A DNA stretch of 64,000 nt from Rhodocyclales bacterium GT-UBC. GTDB lineage: Bacteria; Pseudomonadota; Gammaproteobacteria; Burkholderiales; Rhodocyclaceae. The notes under the pieces were generated by a model. The model worked only from the letters and a program-made list of their open reading frames with translations, was not told where the DNA came from and did no database searches. The stretch spans positions 62,001-126,000 of the forward strand of contig QXPY01000010.1 in the NCBI GenBank assembly GCA_003583745.1, read 5' to 3'. The position numbers and the translations under genes are program-made. Shown here piece after piece: positions 16,891-27,390 of the stretch. Each line of letters opens with the position of its first letter. Position 1 is the stretch's first letter.

Positions 16891-18154
16891 GCGCGCCGTC
16901 ACGGCGTTCCTTGTTTTGGCTGGATTGGGGGGAGCCTTCTACTCGCCCTGGTTGTCGGCTTCCCTTCTGGCGTTTGCCTTCTTGCTTGTCGTATGGCCGG
17001 GACAGGCGGTCGAGGGCGGTGCGGCCTTGGGCGAACTTGATGAACTGTTGCGTAAGGTTGGCGGCGGCGAACTGGTGGCGCGCATGCCCAACAAGCTTGA
17101 TGCGCCCACACTGGAGTCGATCCGGGTCAATTTGAATTCGGTTCTGGACCAGACCGAAACAACATTCCGCGAAATTCTCGGTGCCATGAGCGCTTCTTCC
17201 GAGGGGCGTCTGTGGCGGCGCCTGCAGACCACCGGCCTGCATGGGACCTTCAAGGATGTCCTGGATCAGATGCAGGTGCTGCTCGATCAACTGGCGCTTG
17301 CCCAGGAGTCGATTGCCCGTGAGGCCCTGCTGTCCAAAATATTCCTTCGTTCCGAACGTGGTTTGTCGATGGCGATCAGTCATGTTGGCAATGCTTTGCG
17401 TGAGGTTGGCGAGTACTCCTCGCGTTCGCAGGCTTTGGCCGGCGATTTCTCCAGTGCTGCCAGCCAGATGGCGATGGCCGCCAATCGGATGTCTCTGGCA
17501 CTGGGCGGGGCGCAGGCATCGGCCGACAGCGGTGTGCATGCGCTGGCCGATCTGAGCGAGAAGGCAACGGCGATCAGTGATTTGACCGGGCGCATCGATG
17601 CGATTGCCAAGCAGACCAATCTGCTGGCACTCAATGCGGCAATCGAAGCGGCGCGAGCGGGTGAGGCGGGACGCGGCTTTGCCGTCGTTGCCGACGAAGT
17701 CCGCAAACTGGCCGACCAGTCGCTGCGTGCCGCAGAAGAGATTGCGGCAGCCATCCTGGCCATTTCAACCTCGATGACGCGGGCTACCGAGCAGATCGGC
17801 AGTCTGAACGAGTCTGTCTCGCAAGCCCGGGCGACCGCCGACGAGTTTGGCGAGAAACTGACCGAGTCAGCCGGTTCGGCGACTCAGGTGGGCGAACTGA
17901 CCGGTGCCATCAGTCAGGGAGCCGGGACCATGGAAGATTCCATGCGTCTGGTAGCCCTGGCCCAGCATGCCCGCTCGGACGTGACAGCGATCCTGCATGG
18001 CGAGACGGTAGACATGAACAATCTGCCGGAACTGGAGCAGGAGGCACTGGCCGCCGTGCAGAGCCGCAAGTGGGTCAAGGGTAGCGCCGATCGCGAGGCC
18101 TTGATCGGCATCTACGATCGACTGTTTGCCAATATCGAAGGGCAGATGCGCTGA
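16865..18154 (+). CDS. Methyl-accepting chemotaxis protein without a periplasmic domain, partner of the PAS protein
   Basis: A 429-residue chemoreceptor. Two closely spaced hydrophobic segments (residues about 10-42) form a membrane hairpin with no periplasmic sensor. A HAMP-like linker and the signalling coiled coil follow. The hairpin-tip signature [20 protein letters not shown] lies near residue 241-260, then [20 protein letters not shown]. The C-terminal 80 residues contain an Aer-unlike helical tail with H and D/E residues. This is the membrane topology of E. coli Aer, but with the PAS domain encoded separately just upstream (26-nt overlap). It is likely to signal through CheA/CheW. Confidence 0.9.
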   Translation: MKSSSFPYKRAVTAFLVLAGLGGAFYSPWLSASLLAFAFLLVVWPGQAVEGGAALGELDELLRKVGGGELVARMPNKLDAPTLESIRVNLNSVLDQTETTFREILGAMSASSEGRLWRRLQTTGLHGTFKDVLDQMQVLLDQLALAQESIAREALLSKIFLRSERGLSMAISHVGNALREVGEYSSRSQALAGDFSSAASQMAMAANRMSLALGGAQASADSGVHALADLSEKATAISDLTGRIDAIAKQTNLLALNAAIEAARAGEAGRGFAVVADEVRKLADQSLRAAEEIAAAILAISTSMTRATEQIGSLNESVSQARATADEFGEKLTESAGSATQVGELTGAISQGAGTMEDSMRLVALAQHARSDVTAILHGETVDMNNLPELEQEALAAVQSRKWVKGSADREALIGIYDRLFANIEGQMR

Positions 18155-18172
18155 TTGAACGACCCGGCTGGG

Positions 18173-18841
18173 CTAATTGTTTTTTCCTGGCGTGCCGTCG
18201 TGCATCCTGGCCAGTGCTTCGCGGCCGGAGAGCAGGTGTTCGTGCATCAGCTTTTCGGCGCGCCCGCCCTCGCCCGATTCCAGCGCCGCCATGATTTGGC
18301 GATGCTCGTCCAGCGATTGCTGCAAACGCCCTTCCAGCGACAGCGAATGCAGACGGGAGAGCTTGAGGACCTTACGCAGGTCCTGAATGACCGACAGCAG
18401 CCAGCGATTGCCCGAGAGCTCCTGGATCTTGCGATGAAACTCCTGGTTGGCCTCGAAGAAAGCATCGATGCGGCCATCGCGCGCGGCCGATTCGAGGCGT
18501 TCGTGGATTAGCTTGAGGGTCTTGATGTCGGCTGCCTTGGCGCGATCGACGGCCTCTGCAGCGCAACGACCTTCAAGCATGGCCATCAAGGGGAAGATGT
18601 CGTCCAGATCCTGGCGGGAAATTTCGGTGACGTAGCAGCCGCGGCGCGGCTTGAGTTCAACCAGGCCTTCCGAGGCGAGGACTTTCAGGGCTTCGCGCAA
18701 AGGTGTGCGCGAAATGCCGTATTCTTCGGCGAGCTTTTGCTCGTCGATCCAGGTGCCGGGCGTCAATTCATGCGCGAATATCCGCTGGCGGAGCCTTTCG
18801 GCGACTTCCTGGTAGAGCGCTGTAGGTGCGATACGCATCAT
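18173..18841 (-). CDS. GntR/FCD family transcriptional regulator
   Basis: A 222-residue FadR-type regulator. The winged HTH (residues about 8-72) contains TPGTWIDEQKLAEEYGISRT and the R-ALKVLASEGLVELKPRRG wing, followed by an FCD domain to about residue 210. It is divergent from the methylmalonyl-CoA mutase operon, with a 16-bp perfect palindrome inside the promoter between them. I infer that it represses or senses propionyl/methylmalonyl metabolism. The ligand is unknown. ATG codons at 18841 and 18838 are both possible starts. Confidence 0.85.
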   Translation of the reverse strand: MMRIAPTALYQEVAERLRQRIFAHELTPGTWIDEQKLAEEYGISRTPLREALKVLASEGLVELKPRRGCYVTEISRQDLDDIFPLMAMLEGRCAAEAVDRAKAADIKTLKLIHERLESAARDGRIDAFFEANQEFHRKIQELSGNRWLLSVIQDLRKVLKLSRLHSLSLEGRLQQSLDEHRQIMAALESGEGGRAEKLMHEHLLSGREALARMHDGTPGKNN

Positions 18842-18884
18842 TATTCTAGTGTGGTCTCGTTGAGCAAGTCGGTACTTGGCCGAC

Positions 18885-18914
18885 TTGCATCCATAATTAT
18901 GGATAAAGTATTAT
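18885..18914 (+). promoter_or_regulatory. Promoter of the methylmalonyl-CoA mutase operon
   Basis: TTGCAT (18885-18890) and TATTAT (18909-18914) are spaced by 18 nt, about 95 nt upstream of the mutase start. The spacer is almost filled by a 16-bp palindrome, so repressor binding would exclude RNA polymerase. Confidence 0.5.
18889..18904. promoter_or_regulatory. 16-bp palindromic operator between GntR regulator and mutase operon
   Basis: ATCCATAATTATGGAT is a perfect inverted repeat. It sits between the -35 and -10 elements of the mutase promoter and 48 nt from the regulator start. It is the obvious candidate site for the divergent GntR protein. Confidence 0.6.
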
Positions 18915-19007
18915 GCTAGGTTTGGTATGTCAAGCTGGGTTCGGGAGCGTAGAATTTTGAATTCTGCATCATCGGCCTGAAAAAATCGAATCAGCGAGGG
19001 GTGTGTC

Positions 19008-21158
19008 ATGTCTGAAAAGTTCTTTGATTCCAATAATCTGGACGCTTGGGAAAAGGCTGCTGCGAAGCATTCTCCGAATGGCGAAGTCAAGAATCTGAAC
19101 TGGATTACCCCGGAAGGCCTGACCGTCAAGCCGCTCTATACCAAGGCCGATGTCGAGGGATTGGCATTTGCCGATACCCTGCCCGGCTTTGCTCCTTACC
19201 TGCGCGGCCCGCAGCCGACCATGTATGCCGTCAAGCCGTGGACCATCCGTCAGTATGCCGGCTTCTCCACTGCCGAGGCCTCCAATGCCTTCTACCGCAA
19301 GGCACTGGCTGCCGGCGGTCAGGGCGTTTCGGTCGCTTTCGACCTGGCGACGCACCGCGGCTATGACTCCGACAACGCCCGTGTCACCGGTGACGTCGGC
19401 AAGGCCGGCGTGGCGATCGACTCGGTCGAAGACATGAAGATCCTGTTCGACGGCATACCGCTCGACAAGATTTCCGTCTCGATGACGATGAATGGCGCGG
19501 TATTGCCGATTCTTGCTGGCTACATCGTGGCCGCCGAAGAACAGGGGGTGTCTCAAGACAAGTTGTCGGGCACCATCCAGAACGACATCCTCAAAGAATT
19601 CATGGTGCGGAATACTTACATCTATCCGCCCAAGCCGTCGATGAAGATCATTGCCGATATTTTCGGCTACACGGCGCAGCACATGCCGAAGTTCAACTCG
19701 ATCTCGATTTCCGGATATCACATCCAGGAAGCCGGGGCCAATCAGGCGATCGAACTGGCCTTCACGCTGGCCGACGGCATGGAATATGTTCGTACCGGCA
19801 TTGCATCCGGCATGGATGTCGATACCTTCGCCGGCCGCCTGTCCTTCTTCTGGGCGGTGGGCATGAACTTCTATCTCGAAATCGCCAAGATGCGTGCCGG
19901 CCGCCTGCTGTGGGACCGCATCATGACCGGTTTCAATGCCAAGAATCCGAAGTCCAAGATGCTGCGCACGCACAGCCAGACCTCGGGCTGGTCGCTGACC
20001 GAGCAGGACCCTTACAACAACGTCGTGCGCACCACCATTGAAGCCATGGCAGCCGTCTTCGGCGGCACCCAGTCGCTGCACACCAATGCGCTCGACGAAG
20101 CGATCGCCCTGCCGACCGAGTTCTCGGCCCGCATCGCCCGCAACACCCAGCTGATCATCCAGGAAGAAACCCACATCACCAATGTCGTCGATCCGTGGGC
20201 CGGTTCCTACATGATGGAAAAGCTGACCCAGGACATGGCCGACAAGGCCTGGAACATCATCCAGGAAATCGAGGCGATGGGCGGCATGACCAAGGCAGTC
20301 GAGTCCGGCTGGGCCAAGATGCAGGTTGAAACCTGTGCTGCCGACAAGCAGGCGCGTATCGACTCGGGCAAGGACGTCATCGTTGGCGTCAACAAATACA
20401 AGCTGGCCAAGGAAGACGCGATCGACATCCTCGATATCGACAACCACGCCGTGCGTGAAGCCCAGATCGCCCGCTTGAAGCAGATCCGCGCCACGCGCGA
20501 TACCGCAGCCGTCAATGCTGCACTGGATGCGCTGACCAAGGCCGCGGAAACCGGCGAGGGCAACCTGCTCGACCTGACCGTCAAGGCGATCCGCCTGCGT
20601 GCCACGGTTGGCGAAGTGTCGGACGCCCTGGAAAAGGTTTTCGGACGTTTCCGTGCCAACAACCAGACCATCTCGGGCGTGTATGGCGGGGTTGTCGAAG
20701 GCCAGGAAAGCTGGGAGCAGATCAAGGCCGATGTCGCCAAATTTGCCGAAGAAGATGGTCGTCGTCCGCGCATCATGATCGCCAAGCTGGGTCAGGATGG
20801 TCATGATCGCGGCGCCAAGGTTGTCGCCACGGCCTACGCCGACCTCGGTTTCGATATCGATATGGGGCCGCTCTTCCAGACCCCGGAAGAGGCTGCCCGC
20901 CAGGCCATCGAGAACGACGTTCATGCAATTGGCTGCTCGTCGCTGGCCGCTGGTCACAAAACCCTGGTGCCGCAGCTGATCCAGTCGTTGAAGGCGCAAG
21001 GTGCAGATGACATCATTGTCTTTGCCGGTGGGGTCATTCCGGCACAGGATTACGATGCACTGTATGCGGCTGGCGCCAAAGCCATCTTCGGACCGGGCAC
21101 CCGGATCGAGGATTCGGCCAAGCGCGTGCTCGAAGAAATCCGCAAGGCTCGCGGCTAA
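19008..21158 (+). CDS. scpA: Methylmalonyl-CoA mutase (B12-dependent, single-chain)
   Basis: A 716-residue homodimer-type mutase that interconverts (R)-methylmalonyl-CoA and succinyl-CoA in the cytoplasm. Residues about 1-560 form the substrate barrel, with the start at [20 protein letters not shown] near residue 70-88. The C-terminal cobalamin domain (about 585-716) has the base-off DxHxxG motif in [12 protein letters not shown] near residue 595-606, where His is the lower Co ligand. The later [12 protein letters not shown] segment is also present. It is first in the operon with meaB, pccB and pccA. No separate methylmalonyl-CoA epimerase gene accompanies it here. Confidence 0.96.
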   Translation: MSEKFFDSNNLDAWEKAAAKHSPNGEVKNLNWITPEGLTVKPLYTKADVEGLAFADTLPGFAPYLRGPQPTMYAVKPWTIRQYAGFSTAEASNAFYRKALAAGGQGVSVAFDLATHRGYDSDNARVTGDVGKAGVAIDSVEDMKILFDGIPLDKISVSMTMNGAVLPILAGYIVAAEEQGVSQDKLSGTIQNDILKEFMVRNTYIYPPKPSMKIIADIFGYTAQHMPKFNSISISGYHIQEAGANQAIELAFTLADGMEYVRTGIASGMDVDTFAGRLSFFWAVGMNFYLEIAKMRAGRLLWDRIMTGFNAKNPKSKMLRTHSQTSGWSLTEQDPYNNVVRTTIEAMAAVFGGTQSLHTNALDEAIALPTEFSARIARNTQLIIQEETHITNVVDPWAGSYMMEKLTQDMADKAWNIIQEIEAMGGMTKAVESGWAKMQVETCAADKQARIDSGKDVIVGVNKYKLAKEDAIDILDIDNHAVREAQIARLKQIRATRDTAAVNAALDALTKAAETGEGNLLDLTVKAIRLRATVGEVSDALEKVFGRFRANNQTISGVYGGVVEGQESWEQIKADVAKFAEEDGRRPRIMIAKLGQDGHDRGAKVVATAYADLGFDIDMGPLFQTPEEAARQAIENDVHAIGCSSLAAGHKTLVPQLIQSLKAQGADDIIVFAGGVIPAQDYDALYAAGAKAIFGPGTRIEDSAKRVLEEIRKARG

Positions 21159-21165
21159 GGCCGGG

Positions 21166-22176
21166 ATGAAACTGGACGAGGCGCCGGTGAAGGCGAATCT
21201 TCTCTCCGACGCCGACCGGAGTTTGGTCGCTGGCGTGCTTCAGGGCCAGCGCCGGGCGCTGGCCAAGGCGATCACGCTGATCGAATCGACCCGTGCCGAT
21301 CACCAGCAGCGCGCCCAACAAGTGTTGACCGCACTGTTGCCGAATACGGGGGGCGCCGTCCGGATCGGCATTTCAGGCGTTCCTGGTGCCGGCAAGTCGA
21401 CCTTCATCGAGGCGCTTGGCGTTTGGCTGATCGAACAAGGAAAAAAGCTCGCCGTACTTGCAGTCGATCCTTCCTCATCCGTTTCCGGTGGCTCCATCCT
21501 GGGTGACAAAACCCGTATGGAGCAGCTCTCTCAGCGTGAGGAGGCCTTCATCCGACCCAGTCCTTCGGCCGGTTCGTTGGGCGGTGTCGCTGAAAAAACG
21601 CGAGAAGCGATGCTGTTGTGCGAGGCTGCCGGTTACGATGTGATCATCATCGAGACGGTAGGCGTCGGACAAAGCGAAACAACGGTGGCCGGCATGGTCG
21701 ATATGTTCTGCCTGCTGCAATTACCGAATGCCGGCGACGATCTGCAGGCGATCAAGAAAGGCATTGTCGAGATCGCTGACCTGGTGGTCATCAACAAGGC
21801 CGATATCGATAGGCAGGCGACGGCCGTGGTCCGAGCCCAGTGGCGCAATGCCCTGCACATGCTGCGTCCGGCCTCGCCGAACTGGGCACCGCCGGTCATT
21901 GCTCTTTCGGCACTGCATAAAGAGGGAATCGCCGATTTTTGGGAGCAGGTCGAGAAATACCAGTCTGCCCTGAAGCCGACCGGCGAGTTTGCCGCCAAGC
22001 GTCAGCACCAGGCGCTTTCCTGGATGTGGCAGTTGATCGACTCCGGCCTGCGCCAGCATTTTCGTCACCATCCGCGCGTGCAGGAAAACCTGCCCGCTTT
22101 CACCCGATCAGTCGAGGAGGGTCATACGACCCCGGCTGCGGCCGCGTATGCGCTGCTCGACTACCTGAAACACTAA
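21166..22176 (+). CDS. meaB: Methylmalonyl-CoA mutase-associated GTPase MeaB (ArgK family)
   Basis: A 336-residue G3E-family GTPase that protects and reloads the mutase cofactor. The P-loop GVPGAGKST is near residues 72-80. A Walker-B/switch region [21 protein letters not shown] lies near residues 103-123 (given here as a range), and NKAD for guanine recognition is near residue 210. I chose the ATG at 21166, 7 nt after the mutase stop, since an overlapping upstream extension would run inside the mutase gene. It matches the usual family length of about 330. Confidence 0.94.
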   Translation: MKLDEAPVKANLLSDADRSLVAGVLQGQRRALAKAITLIESTRADHQQRAQQVLTALLPNTGGAVRIGISGVPGAGKSTFIEALGVWLIEQGKKLAVLAVDPSSSVSGGSILGDKTRMEQLSQREEAFIRPSPSAGSLGGVAEKTREAMLLCEAAGYDVIIIETVGVGQSETTVAGMVDMFCLLQLPNAGDDLQAIKKGIVEIADLVVINKADIDRQATAVVRAQWRNALHMLRPASPNWAPPVIALSALHKEGIADFWEQVEKYQSALKPTGEFAAKRQHQALSWMWQLIDSGLRQHFRHHPRVQENLPAFTRSVEEGHTTPAAAAYALLDYLKH

Positions 22177-22202
22177 TCGGTCGTAACTCAGAGGGAGTTT
22201 TT

Positions 22203-23738
22203 ATGCACGACATCATCCGCCAGCTGGAAAAAAAGCGTGAAATGGCCCGTCTCGGCGGTGGCCAAAAGCGCATCGACAGCCAGCACAAGAAGGGCAAGCT
22301 GACCGCCCGCGAACGCATCGAGTTGCTGCTTGATCCGGATTCCTTCGAGGAATGGGACCTGTTCAAGGAGCACCGTTGTACCGACTTCGGCATGGATCAG
22401 TCCGAAAAGACGCCAGGTGACGGCGTGGTCATCGGTTATGGCACGATCAACGGCCGTCTGGTGTTCGTCTTCTCGCAGGATTTCACGGTCTTCGGCGGCT
22501 CGCTGTCGGAAACCCATGCCGAGAAGATCTGCAAGGTCATGGACCAGGCGATGAAGGTCGGGGCGCCGGTGATCGGCCTCAACGATTCGGGCGGCGCCCG
22601 TATCCAGGAAGGCGTCGCCTCCCTCGGTGGTTACGCCGACGTGTTCCAGCGCAACGTGATGGCCTCCGGCGTCGTGCCGCAGATCTCCATGATCATGGGC
22701 CCCTGTGCTGGTGGCGCAGTGTATTCGCCGTCGATGACCGACTTCATCTTCATGGTCAAGGACTCGTCCTACATGTTCGTGACCGGTCCGGAAGTCGTCA
22801 AGACGGTGACCCACGAAGACGTGACGGCCGAGGAGCTGGGCGGTGCGGTGACCCACACCAGCAAGTCCGGCGTGGCCGACCTGGCTTTCGAGAACGATGT
22901 CGAAGCCCTGTCCATGCTGCGCCGTTTCATGAATTTCCTGCCGGCCAACAACAAGGAAAAGCCGCCGGTCACCTGGACCAACGACCCGGTCGACCGCATG
23001 GATTACTCGCTCGACACCCTGGTGCCGGACAATGCCAACAAGCCTTACGACATGAAGGAATTGATCATCAAGGTGGTTGATGACAACGACTTCTTCGAAC
23101 TGCAGGCTGATTACGCCAAGAACATCATCATTGGTTTCGGCCGCATGGATGGGCATCCGGTCGGTATCGTCGCCAACCAGCCGCTGGTGCTGGCCGGCTG
23201 CCTGGACATCAAGTCCTCGATCAAGGCCGCCCGCTTCGTCCGCTTCTGCGATGCCTTCAACATCCCGGTTGTTACTTTCGTTGATGTGCCGGGCTTCATG
23301 CCGGGCACAACGCAGGAATACGGCGGCATCATCAAGCACGGTGCCAAGCTGCTTTATGCCTACGCCGAATGTACCGTGCCGAAGGTCACCATCATTACCC
23401 GCAAGGCTTACGGTGGTGCCTACGACGTGATGTCCTCCAAGCATTTGCGTGGTGACGTCAATCTCGCCTGGCCGTCGGCCGAAATTGCCGTGATGGGGCC
23501 GAAGGGGGCCGTCGAGATCATTTTCCGCGAAGAAAAGAATGATCCGGCCAAGCTGGCCGAACGCGAAGCCGAGTACAAGGCCAAGTTTGCCAACCCGTTC
23601 GTGGCCGGCGCCCGTGGCTTTATCGACGATGTCATCATGCCGCATGCCACCCGCAAGCGCATCGCCCGTTCGCTGGCCATGCTGCGCGACAAGAAACTCG
23701 AAAACCCGTGGCGCAAGCACGGCAACATTCCGCTGTAA
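22203..23738 (+). CDS. pccB: Propionyl-CoA (acyl-CoA) carboxylase carboxyltransferase beta subunit
   Basis: A 511-residue carboxyltransferase that transfers CO2 from biotin to propionyl-CoA, giving (S)-methylmalonyl-CoA. Landmarks are the N-terminal [19 protein letters not shown], the first oxyanion region [13 protein letters not shown] near residue 120-133, and [16 protein letters not shown] near residues 162-178. A second crotonase repeat has [14 protein letters not shown] near residues 361-374. The RBS is GAGGGAG. Specificity for propionyl-CoA is inferred from the mutase in the same operon; family members can also accept acetyl- or butyryl-CoA. Confidence 0.93.
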   Translation: MHDIIRQLEKKREMARLGGGQKRIDSQHKKGKLTARERIELLLDPDSFEEWDLFKEHRCTDFGMDQSEKTPGDGVVIGYGTINGRLVFVFSQDFTVFGGSLSETHAEKICKVMDQAMKVGAPVIGLNDSGGARIQEGVASLGGYADVFQRNVMASGVVPQISMIMGPCAGGAVYSPSMTDFIFMVKDSSYMFVTGPEVVKTVTHEDVTAEELGGAVTHTSKSGVADLAFENDVEALSMLRRFMNFLPANNKEKPPVTWTNDPVDRMDYSLDTLVPDNANKPYDMKELIIKVVDDNDFFELQADYAKNIIIGFGRMDGHPVGIVANQPLVLAGCLDIKSSIKAARFVRFCDAFNIPVVTFVDVPGFMPGTTQEYGGIIKHGAKLLYAYAECTVPKVTIITRKAYGGAYDVMSSKHLRGDVNLAWPSAEIAVMGPKGAVEIIFREEKNDPAKLAEREAEYKAKFANPFVAGARGFIDDVIMPHATRKRIARSLAMLRDKKLENPWRKHGNIPL

Positions 23739-23759
23739 GCGTCAGGGAGGAATAGATAT

Positions 23760-25763
23760 ATGTTCAAGAAGATTCTGATTGCCAATCGCGGTGAAATCGC
23801 CTGCCGCGTCATCAAGACTGCACGCAAGATGGGCATCCTGACGGTTGCCGTCTATTCGGAAGCCGACAAGGATGCATTGCATGTCGACCTGGCCGACGAA
23901 GCGGTCTGCATCGGTCCGGCCGCCTCGAAAGAGTCCTACCTGGTCATGGACAAGATCATCGCTGCCTGCAAGCAGACCGGCGCTGAAGCGGTTCACCCGG
24001 GTTACGGTTTCCTGTCCGAGAACGCCGAGTTCTCGCGTCGCCTGGAAGAAGAAGGCATCAAGTTCATTGGTCCGAAGCATTACTCGGTCGCCAAGATGGG
24101 CGACAAGATCGAGTCCAAGAAGCTCGCCATCGAAGCCAAGGTCAACACCATTCCGGGCTACAACGATGCCATCGCCGGTCCGGACGAAGCCGTCAAGATT
24201 GCCCAGGGCATCGGCTACCCGGTGATGATCAAGGCCTCCGCCGGTGGCGGCGGCAAGGGGCTGCGCGTTGCCTACAACGATGCGGAAGCGCACGAAGGTT
24301 TCTCCTCCTGCGTCAATGAAGCCCGCAACTCCTTCGGCGACGACCGTGTCTTCATCGAAAAGTACGTGCTCGAACCGCGGCACATCGAAATCCAGGTGCT
24401 CGGCGACAGCCATGGCAACTACGTGTATCTGAACGAACGCGACTGCTCGATCCAGCGTCGTCACCAGAAGGTCATCGAAGAGGCGCCGAGCCCCTTCGTC
24501 GATCCGGAAATGCGCAAAGCGATGGGCGAGCAGGCCGTGGCCCTGGCTCGTGCCGTGAACTACGAATCGGCCGGTACGGTCGAGTTCGTCGTTTCCGGTG
24601 CGACCAAGGAGTTCTACTTCCTGGAAATGAACACCCGTCTGCAGGTCGAACACCCGGTCACCGAACTGATTACCGGCCTCGACCTGGTCGAGCAGATGAT
24701 CCGCGTCGCCTATGGCGAAAAGCTGCCGCTGACCCAGGCCGACGTCAAGATCAACGGCTGGGCAATGGAATGCCGGATCAACGCCGAAGACCCGTTCCGC
24801 GGCTTCCTGCCCTCGACCGGTCGTCTGGTCAAGTTTCTGCCGCCGAAGGAAATCCCCGGCCAGGTGCGTGTCGATACCGGTGTCTACGACGGTGGCGAAA
24901 TCTCGATGTTCTACGATTCGATGATTGCCAAGTTGATCGTACATGGCGCAACGCGCGACCAGGCCATTGCTCGCATGCGTGATGCGCTCAATGGCTTCGT
25001 CATTCGCGGCATTTCGTCGAATATCCCGTTCCAGGCGGCGCTGATGCAGCATCCGCGCTTCCAGTCGGGGATTTTTGACACCGGTTTCATCGCCAAGGAA
25101 TACCCGAAAGGCTTCGATGCCTCGATGGTGCCGCATGACGATCCGGCTCTCTTGGTGTCGGTTGCCGCCTATGTCTACCGTGCCTTTACCGATCGTTCGG
25201 CTTCGATCAGCGGCCAACTGCAGGGGCACGAGCGCATTGTCGGCGACAAGTGGATGGTTGTCCGTCTGAACAAGGAAGGCAACGAGCACCATCCGGTGAC
25301 GGCGCGTCCGGTACCGGGTGGCTACCATGTCGAATACAAGGGCGAGCAGTACGAGATCCTGTCCGACTGGAAACTGGGCGAGTCCCTGTTCAACGGTACC
25401 TGCAACGGCGAGGAATTCACGCTGCAGGTCGAGCGTCACAAGACCAAGTACAGCCTGTTCCACTGGGGTACTCGTGCCGATTTTATGGTGATGAGCGCCC
25501 GCGCTGCCGAACTGTTGGCTTTGATGCCCGAGAAGCTGCCGCCCGACTTGTCGAAGTTCCTGCTTTCGCCGATGCCCGGCTTGTTGCGCGAAGTGGCGGT
25601 CAAGGTTGGTCAGGAAGTTAAGGCAGGCGAGAAGCTGGCGGTTATCGAAGCCATGAAGATGGAAAACATCCTCAAGGCCGACCAGGACTGCAAGGTCAAG
25701 AAGATCTCGGCCGCCGCCGGAGAAAGCCTGTCGGTCGATCAGATCATTATCGAGTTCGAGTGA
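23760..25763 (+). CDS. pccA: Propionyl-CoA (acetyl/propionyl-CoA) carboxylase alpha subunit, biotin-containing
   Basis: A 667-residue protein with a biotin carboxylase half (residues about 1-450) and a biotin carboxyl carrier domain at the C-terminus. It shows FKKILIANRGEIACRVIKTA at the start, the glycine-rich ATP loop KASAGGGGKGLRVAY near residues 160-175, and FLEMNTRLQVEHPVTE near residue 285-300. The biotinylated Lys is in EAMKMEN near residue 631-637. It uses ATP and bicarbonate to carboxylate biotin for PccB. RBS AGGGAGG lies 10 nt upstream. It is the last gene before the terminator at 25808. Confidence 0.95.
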   Translation: MFKKILIANRGEIACRVIKTARKMGILTVAVYSEADKDALHVDLADEAVCIGPAASKESYLVMDKIIAACKQTGAEAVHPGYGFLSENAEFSRRLEEEGIKFIGPKHYSVAKMGDKIESKKLAIEAKVNTIPGYNDAIAGPDEAVKIAQGIGYPVMIKASAGGGGKGLRVAYNDAEAHEGFSSCVNEARNSFGDDRVFIEKYVLEPRHIEIQVLGDSHGNYVYLNERDCSIQRRHQKVIEEAPSPFVDPEMRKAMGEQAVALARAVNYESAGTVEFVVSGATKEFYFLEMNTRLQVEHPVTELITGLDLVEQMIRVAYGEKLPLTQADVKINGWAMECRINAEDPFRGFLPSTGRLVKFLPPKEIPGQVRVDTGVYDGGEISMFYDSMIAKLIVHGATRDQAIARMRDALNGFVIRGISSNIPFQAALMQHPRFQSGIFDTGFIAKEYPKGFDASMVPHDDPALLVSVAAYVYRAFTDRSASISGQLQGHERIVGDKWMVVRLNKEGNEHHPVTARPVPGGYHVEYKGEQYEILSDWKLGESLFNGTCNGEEFTLQVERHKTKYSLFHWGTRADFMVMSARAAELLALMPEKLPPDLSKFLLSPMPGLLREVAVKVGQEVKAGEKLAVIEAMKMENILKADQDCKVKKISAAAGESLSVDQIIIEFE

Positions 25764-25807
25764 TCGCTTGATCGTCCGGTCATCCGCGATGACCGGAGGC
25801 CGACTAG

Positions 25808-25836
25808 AAGGCCCGTCTCCGGGCGGGCCTTTTCAT
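25808..25836 (+). terminator. Intrinsic terminator after pccA
   Basis: AAGGCCCG (25808-25815) pairs with CGGGCCTT (25824-25831) across an 8-nt loop, followed by TTCATTT. It separates the pcc operon from the convergent 507-residue gene. Confidence 0.8.
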
Positions 25837-25837
25837 T

Positions 25838-27361
25838 TCAGGTGCGGCGGCAAATGTAGCGCACGAAGTCCACGCCACGCTCGATCACTTCAAACGGGAC
25901 GAGGTGCGCATTGGCTGTCCCATCCAGTTCGATACCGATGTCCAACCGGATGCCGGCATGGATAGGCGCGATCAGGGTCAGGCGTCGATCATCGTAGAGC
26001 AGGAAAACCGCAATCCGGGGCTGTGGCGCCGGGCGTTTCAGCGTACAGGCTTCGATTCGTTCAGAATACCAATTCAAGCGGCCGCTCAATTGGTCGCTGA
26101 TGTCGCAGAGAAGACGCGACAGCACCCCAAGGCGAGGTTGTGCGCCGTGCAGGGTCGACACCAGGCAGGGCGCTTGCAGGCGCGGGCCGTCGTGACCCGG
26201 GCGCCAGGGCTGACCATCGGAAATCAGCCAGGTTTCGGTCGGGACATCGACGCGCTGCACGCTGGTGGCTACCTGGGCCACGTTGTCGAAGCCAAAGACT
26301 CGCAGGCGCTCGTGGGACATCGCGGTACTTTGCATGGTCATGGCGGCACCCGGGTTGAGCGATTCTCCGGTGAAAACCGCGTAGGCCGCTTCGCCGCCAA
26401 ACGCGAGTTCAATCGATTCGGCATCGGTTGCGGCAGCCATGGGAGGGCTTGGACGCAACTTGCGATCGATTTCGCCAAGAAGCCGGATGCAGGCCGTTGG
26501 GGAAAGCTCGCGCCCGAGTTTGAGGGCTTCGGGGCTTTCTCCTGCCTTGAGGGAGGCAATGCGCGAGCGAATCTTGCGCGCGATCGGGCGGACGTTCAGC
26601 CAGCGTGGTATGCCTTCGGGCAAGGATGCGCCAAACAGTTTTGCCAGATCGACGGCCAGGGCTTTCGGATCTTCCTCCGGTTCGGTCTGGAAGGTACTCA
26701 ATTCACGCCAGCGGCTGAGGGCACGATTGGTGACGGCCAGTTGTTGGCCGTTGAGCGCGTAGGGATCACTAACCCGTAACAGAAAGGCCCAGGCGATCAA
26801 GCCGCCGATATTGGCTTCACCAAGATGGGCGTAATCGGGGTCGTGCATGGCCTGCTCGAGCAACTTGTTCGAGCCAGCCAGGGCCAGTACGCCGAAAAGG
26901 AGTTGGTCGAGCAATTGCGGGCATTCCCGGCTTGCCTGGTAGTGACAGTATTCGGCTTGGCGCAGGGCATTGGCTGCGCGATGCAAGGCTACAGCCATCT
27001 TGTCTGCAGCAAACTGCTGTGCGAGGCGTAAATAGGCGATGCCGAGCAAGCTCCACAACCGCTGCGAACTTTCGAAAATGCGTCGATCTTCGCCTAGCAT
27101 TGGTAACGCACGTCGGGTAAAACGCGCTTCAAGGTTGAGCAGGGCCGGCATGGCGGCCCTGCGCAAGAAGTCCAGCAGCTCGAGGCGGGCGACGAGCGGA
27201 AGGTCGCTGGCATCGAGTGCTTCTATTTGCTCGGTCAGCAAGGCCAGCATGGCAAGGGGTTGGGTCAGCGGTTGTATGGCCAGCCATTGCTTCGCCGAGG
27301 CGGTATCCAGAAAGGCCGGTGTCTGTTTGCTCTGGGCCGCAGGCAGTTTTAACCAGTGCAT
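25838..27361 (-). CDS. Conserved hypothetical protein, 507 residues
   Basis: I do not recognise a defined family. The protein is soluble, with no signal peptide or membrane segment. The first two thirds are helical and Leu/Ala-rich (LARLELLDFLRRAAMPALL near residues 58-77). The last 150 residues look beta-rich and could be a PilZ-like barrel, with an R-x-D-V spacing that is not convincing. A strong AAGGAG site lies upstream of the ATG. It is convergent with pccA and divergent, with 29 nt between starts, from the next small gene. A regulatory or stress role is conceivable but unproven. Confidence 0.75.
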   Translation of the reverse strand: MHWLKLPAAQSKQTPAFLDTASAKQWLAIQPLTQPLAMLALLTEQIEALDASDLPLVARLELLDFLRRAAMPALLNLEARFTRRALPMLGEDRRIFESSQRLWSLLGIAYLRLAQQFAADKMAVALHRAANALRQAEYCHYQASRECPQLLDQLLFGVLALAGSNKLLEQAMHDPDYAHLGEANIGGLIAWAFLLRVSDPYALNGQQLAVTNRALSRWRELSTFQTEPEEDPKALAVDLAKLFGASLPEGIPRWLNVRPIARKIRSRIASLKAGESPEALKLGRELSPTACIRLLGEIDRKLRPSPPMAAATDAESIELAFGGEAAYAVFTGESLNPGAAMTMQSTAMSHERLRVFGFDNVAQVATSVQRVDVPTETWLISDGQPWRPGHDGPRLQAPCLVSTLHGAQPRLGVLSRLLCDISDQLSGRLNWYSERIEACTLKRPAPQPRIAVFLLYDDRRLTLIAPIHAGIRLDIGIELDGTANAHLVPFEVIERGVDFVRYICRRT

Positions 27362-27390
27362 GATGGCTCCTTTCGGCGTATGCTCGAACT

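Noticed and set aside
18969..20999. Minus-strand open frame of 676 codons opposite the mutase
   Set aside because: Low-complexity Arg/Gly/His-rich product with no family signal; the plus-strand mutase is unambiguous.
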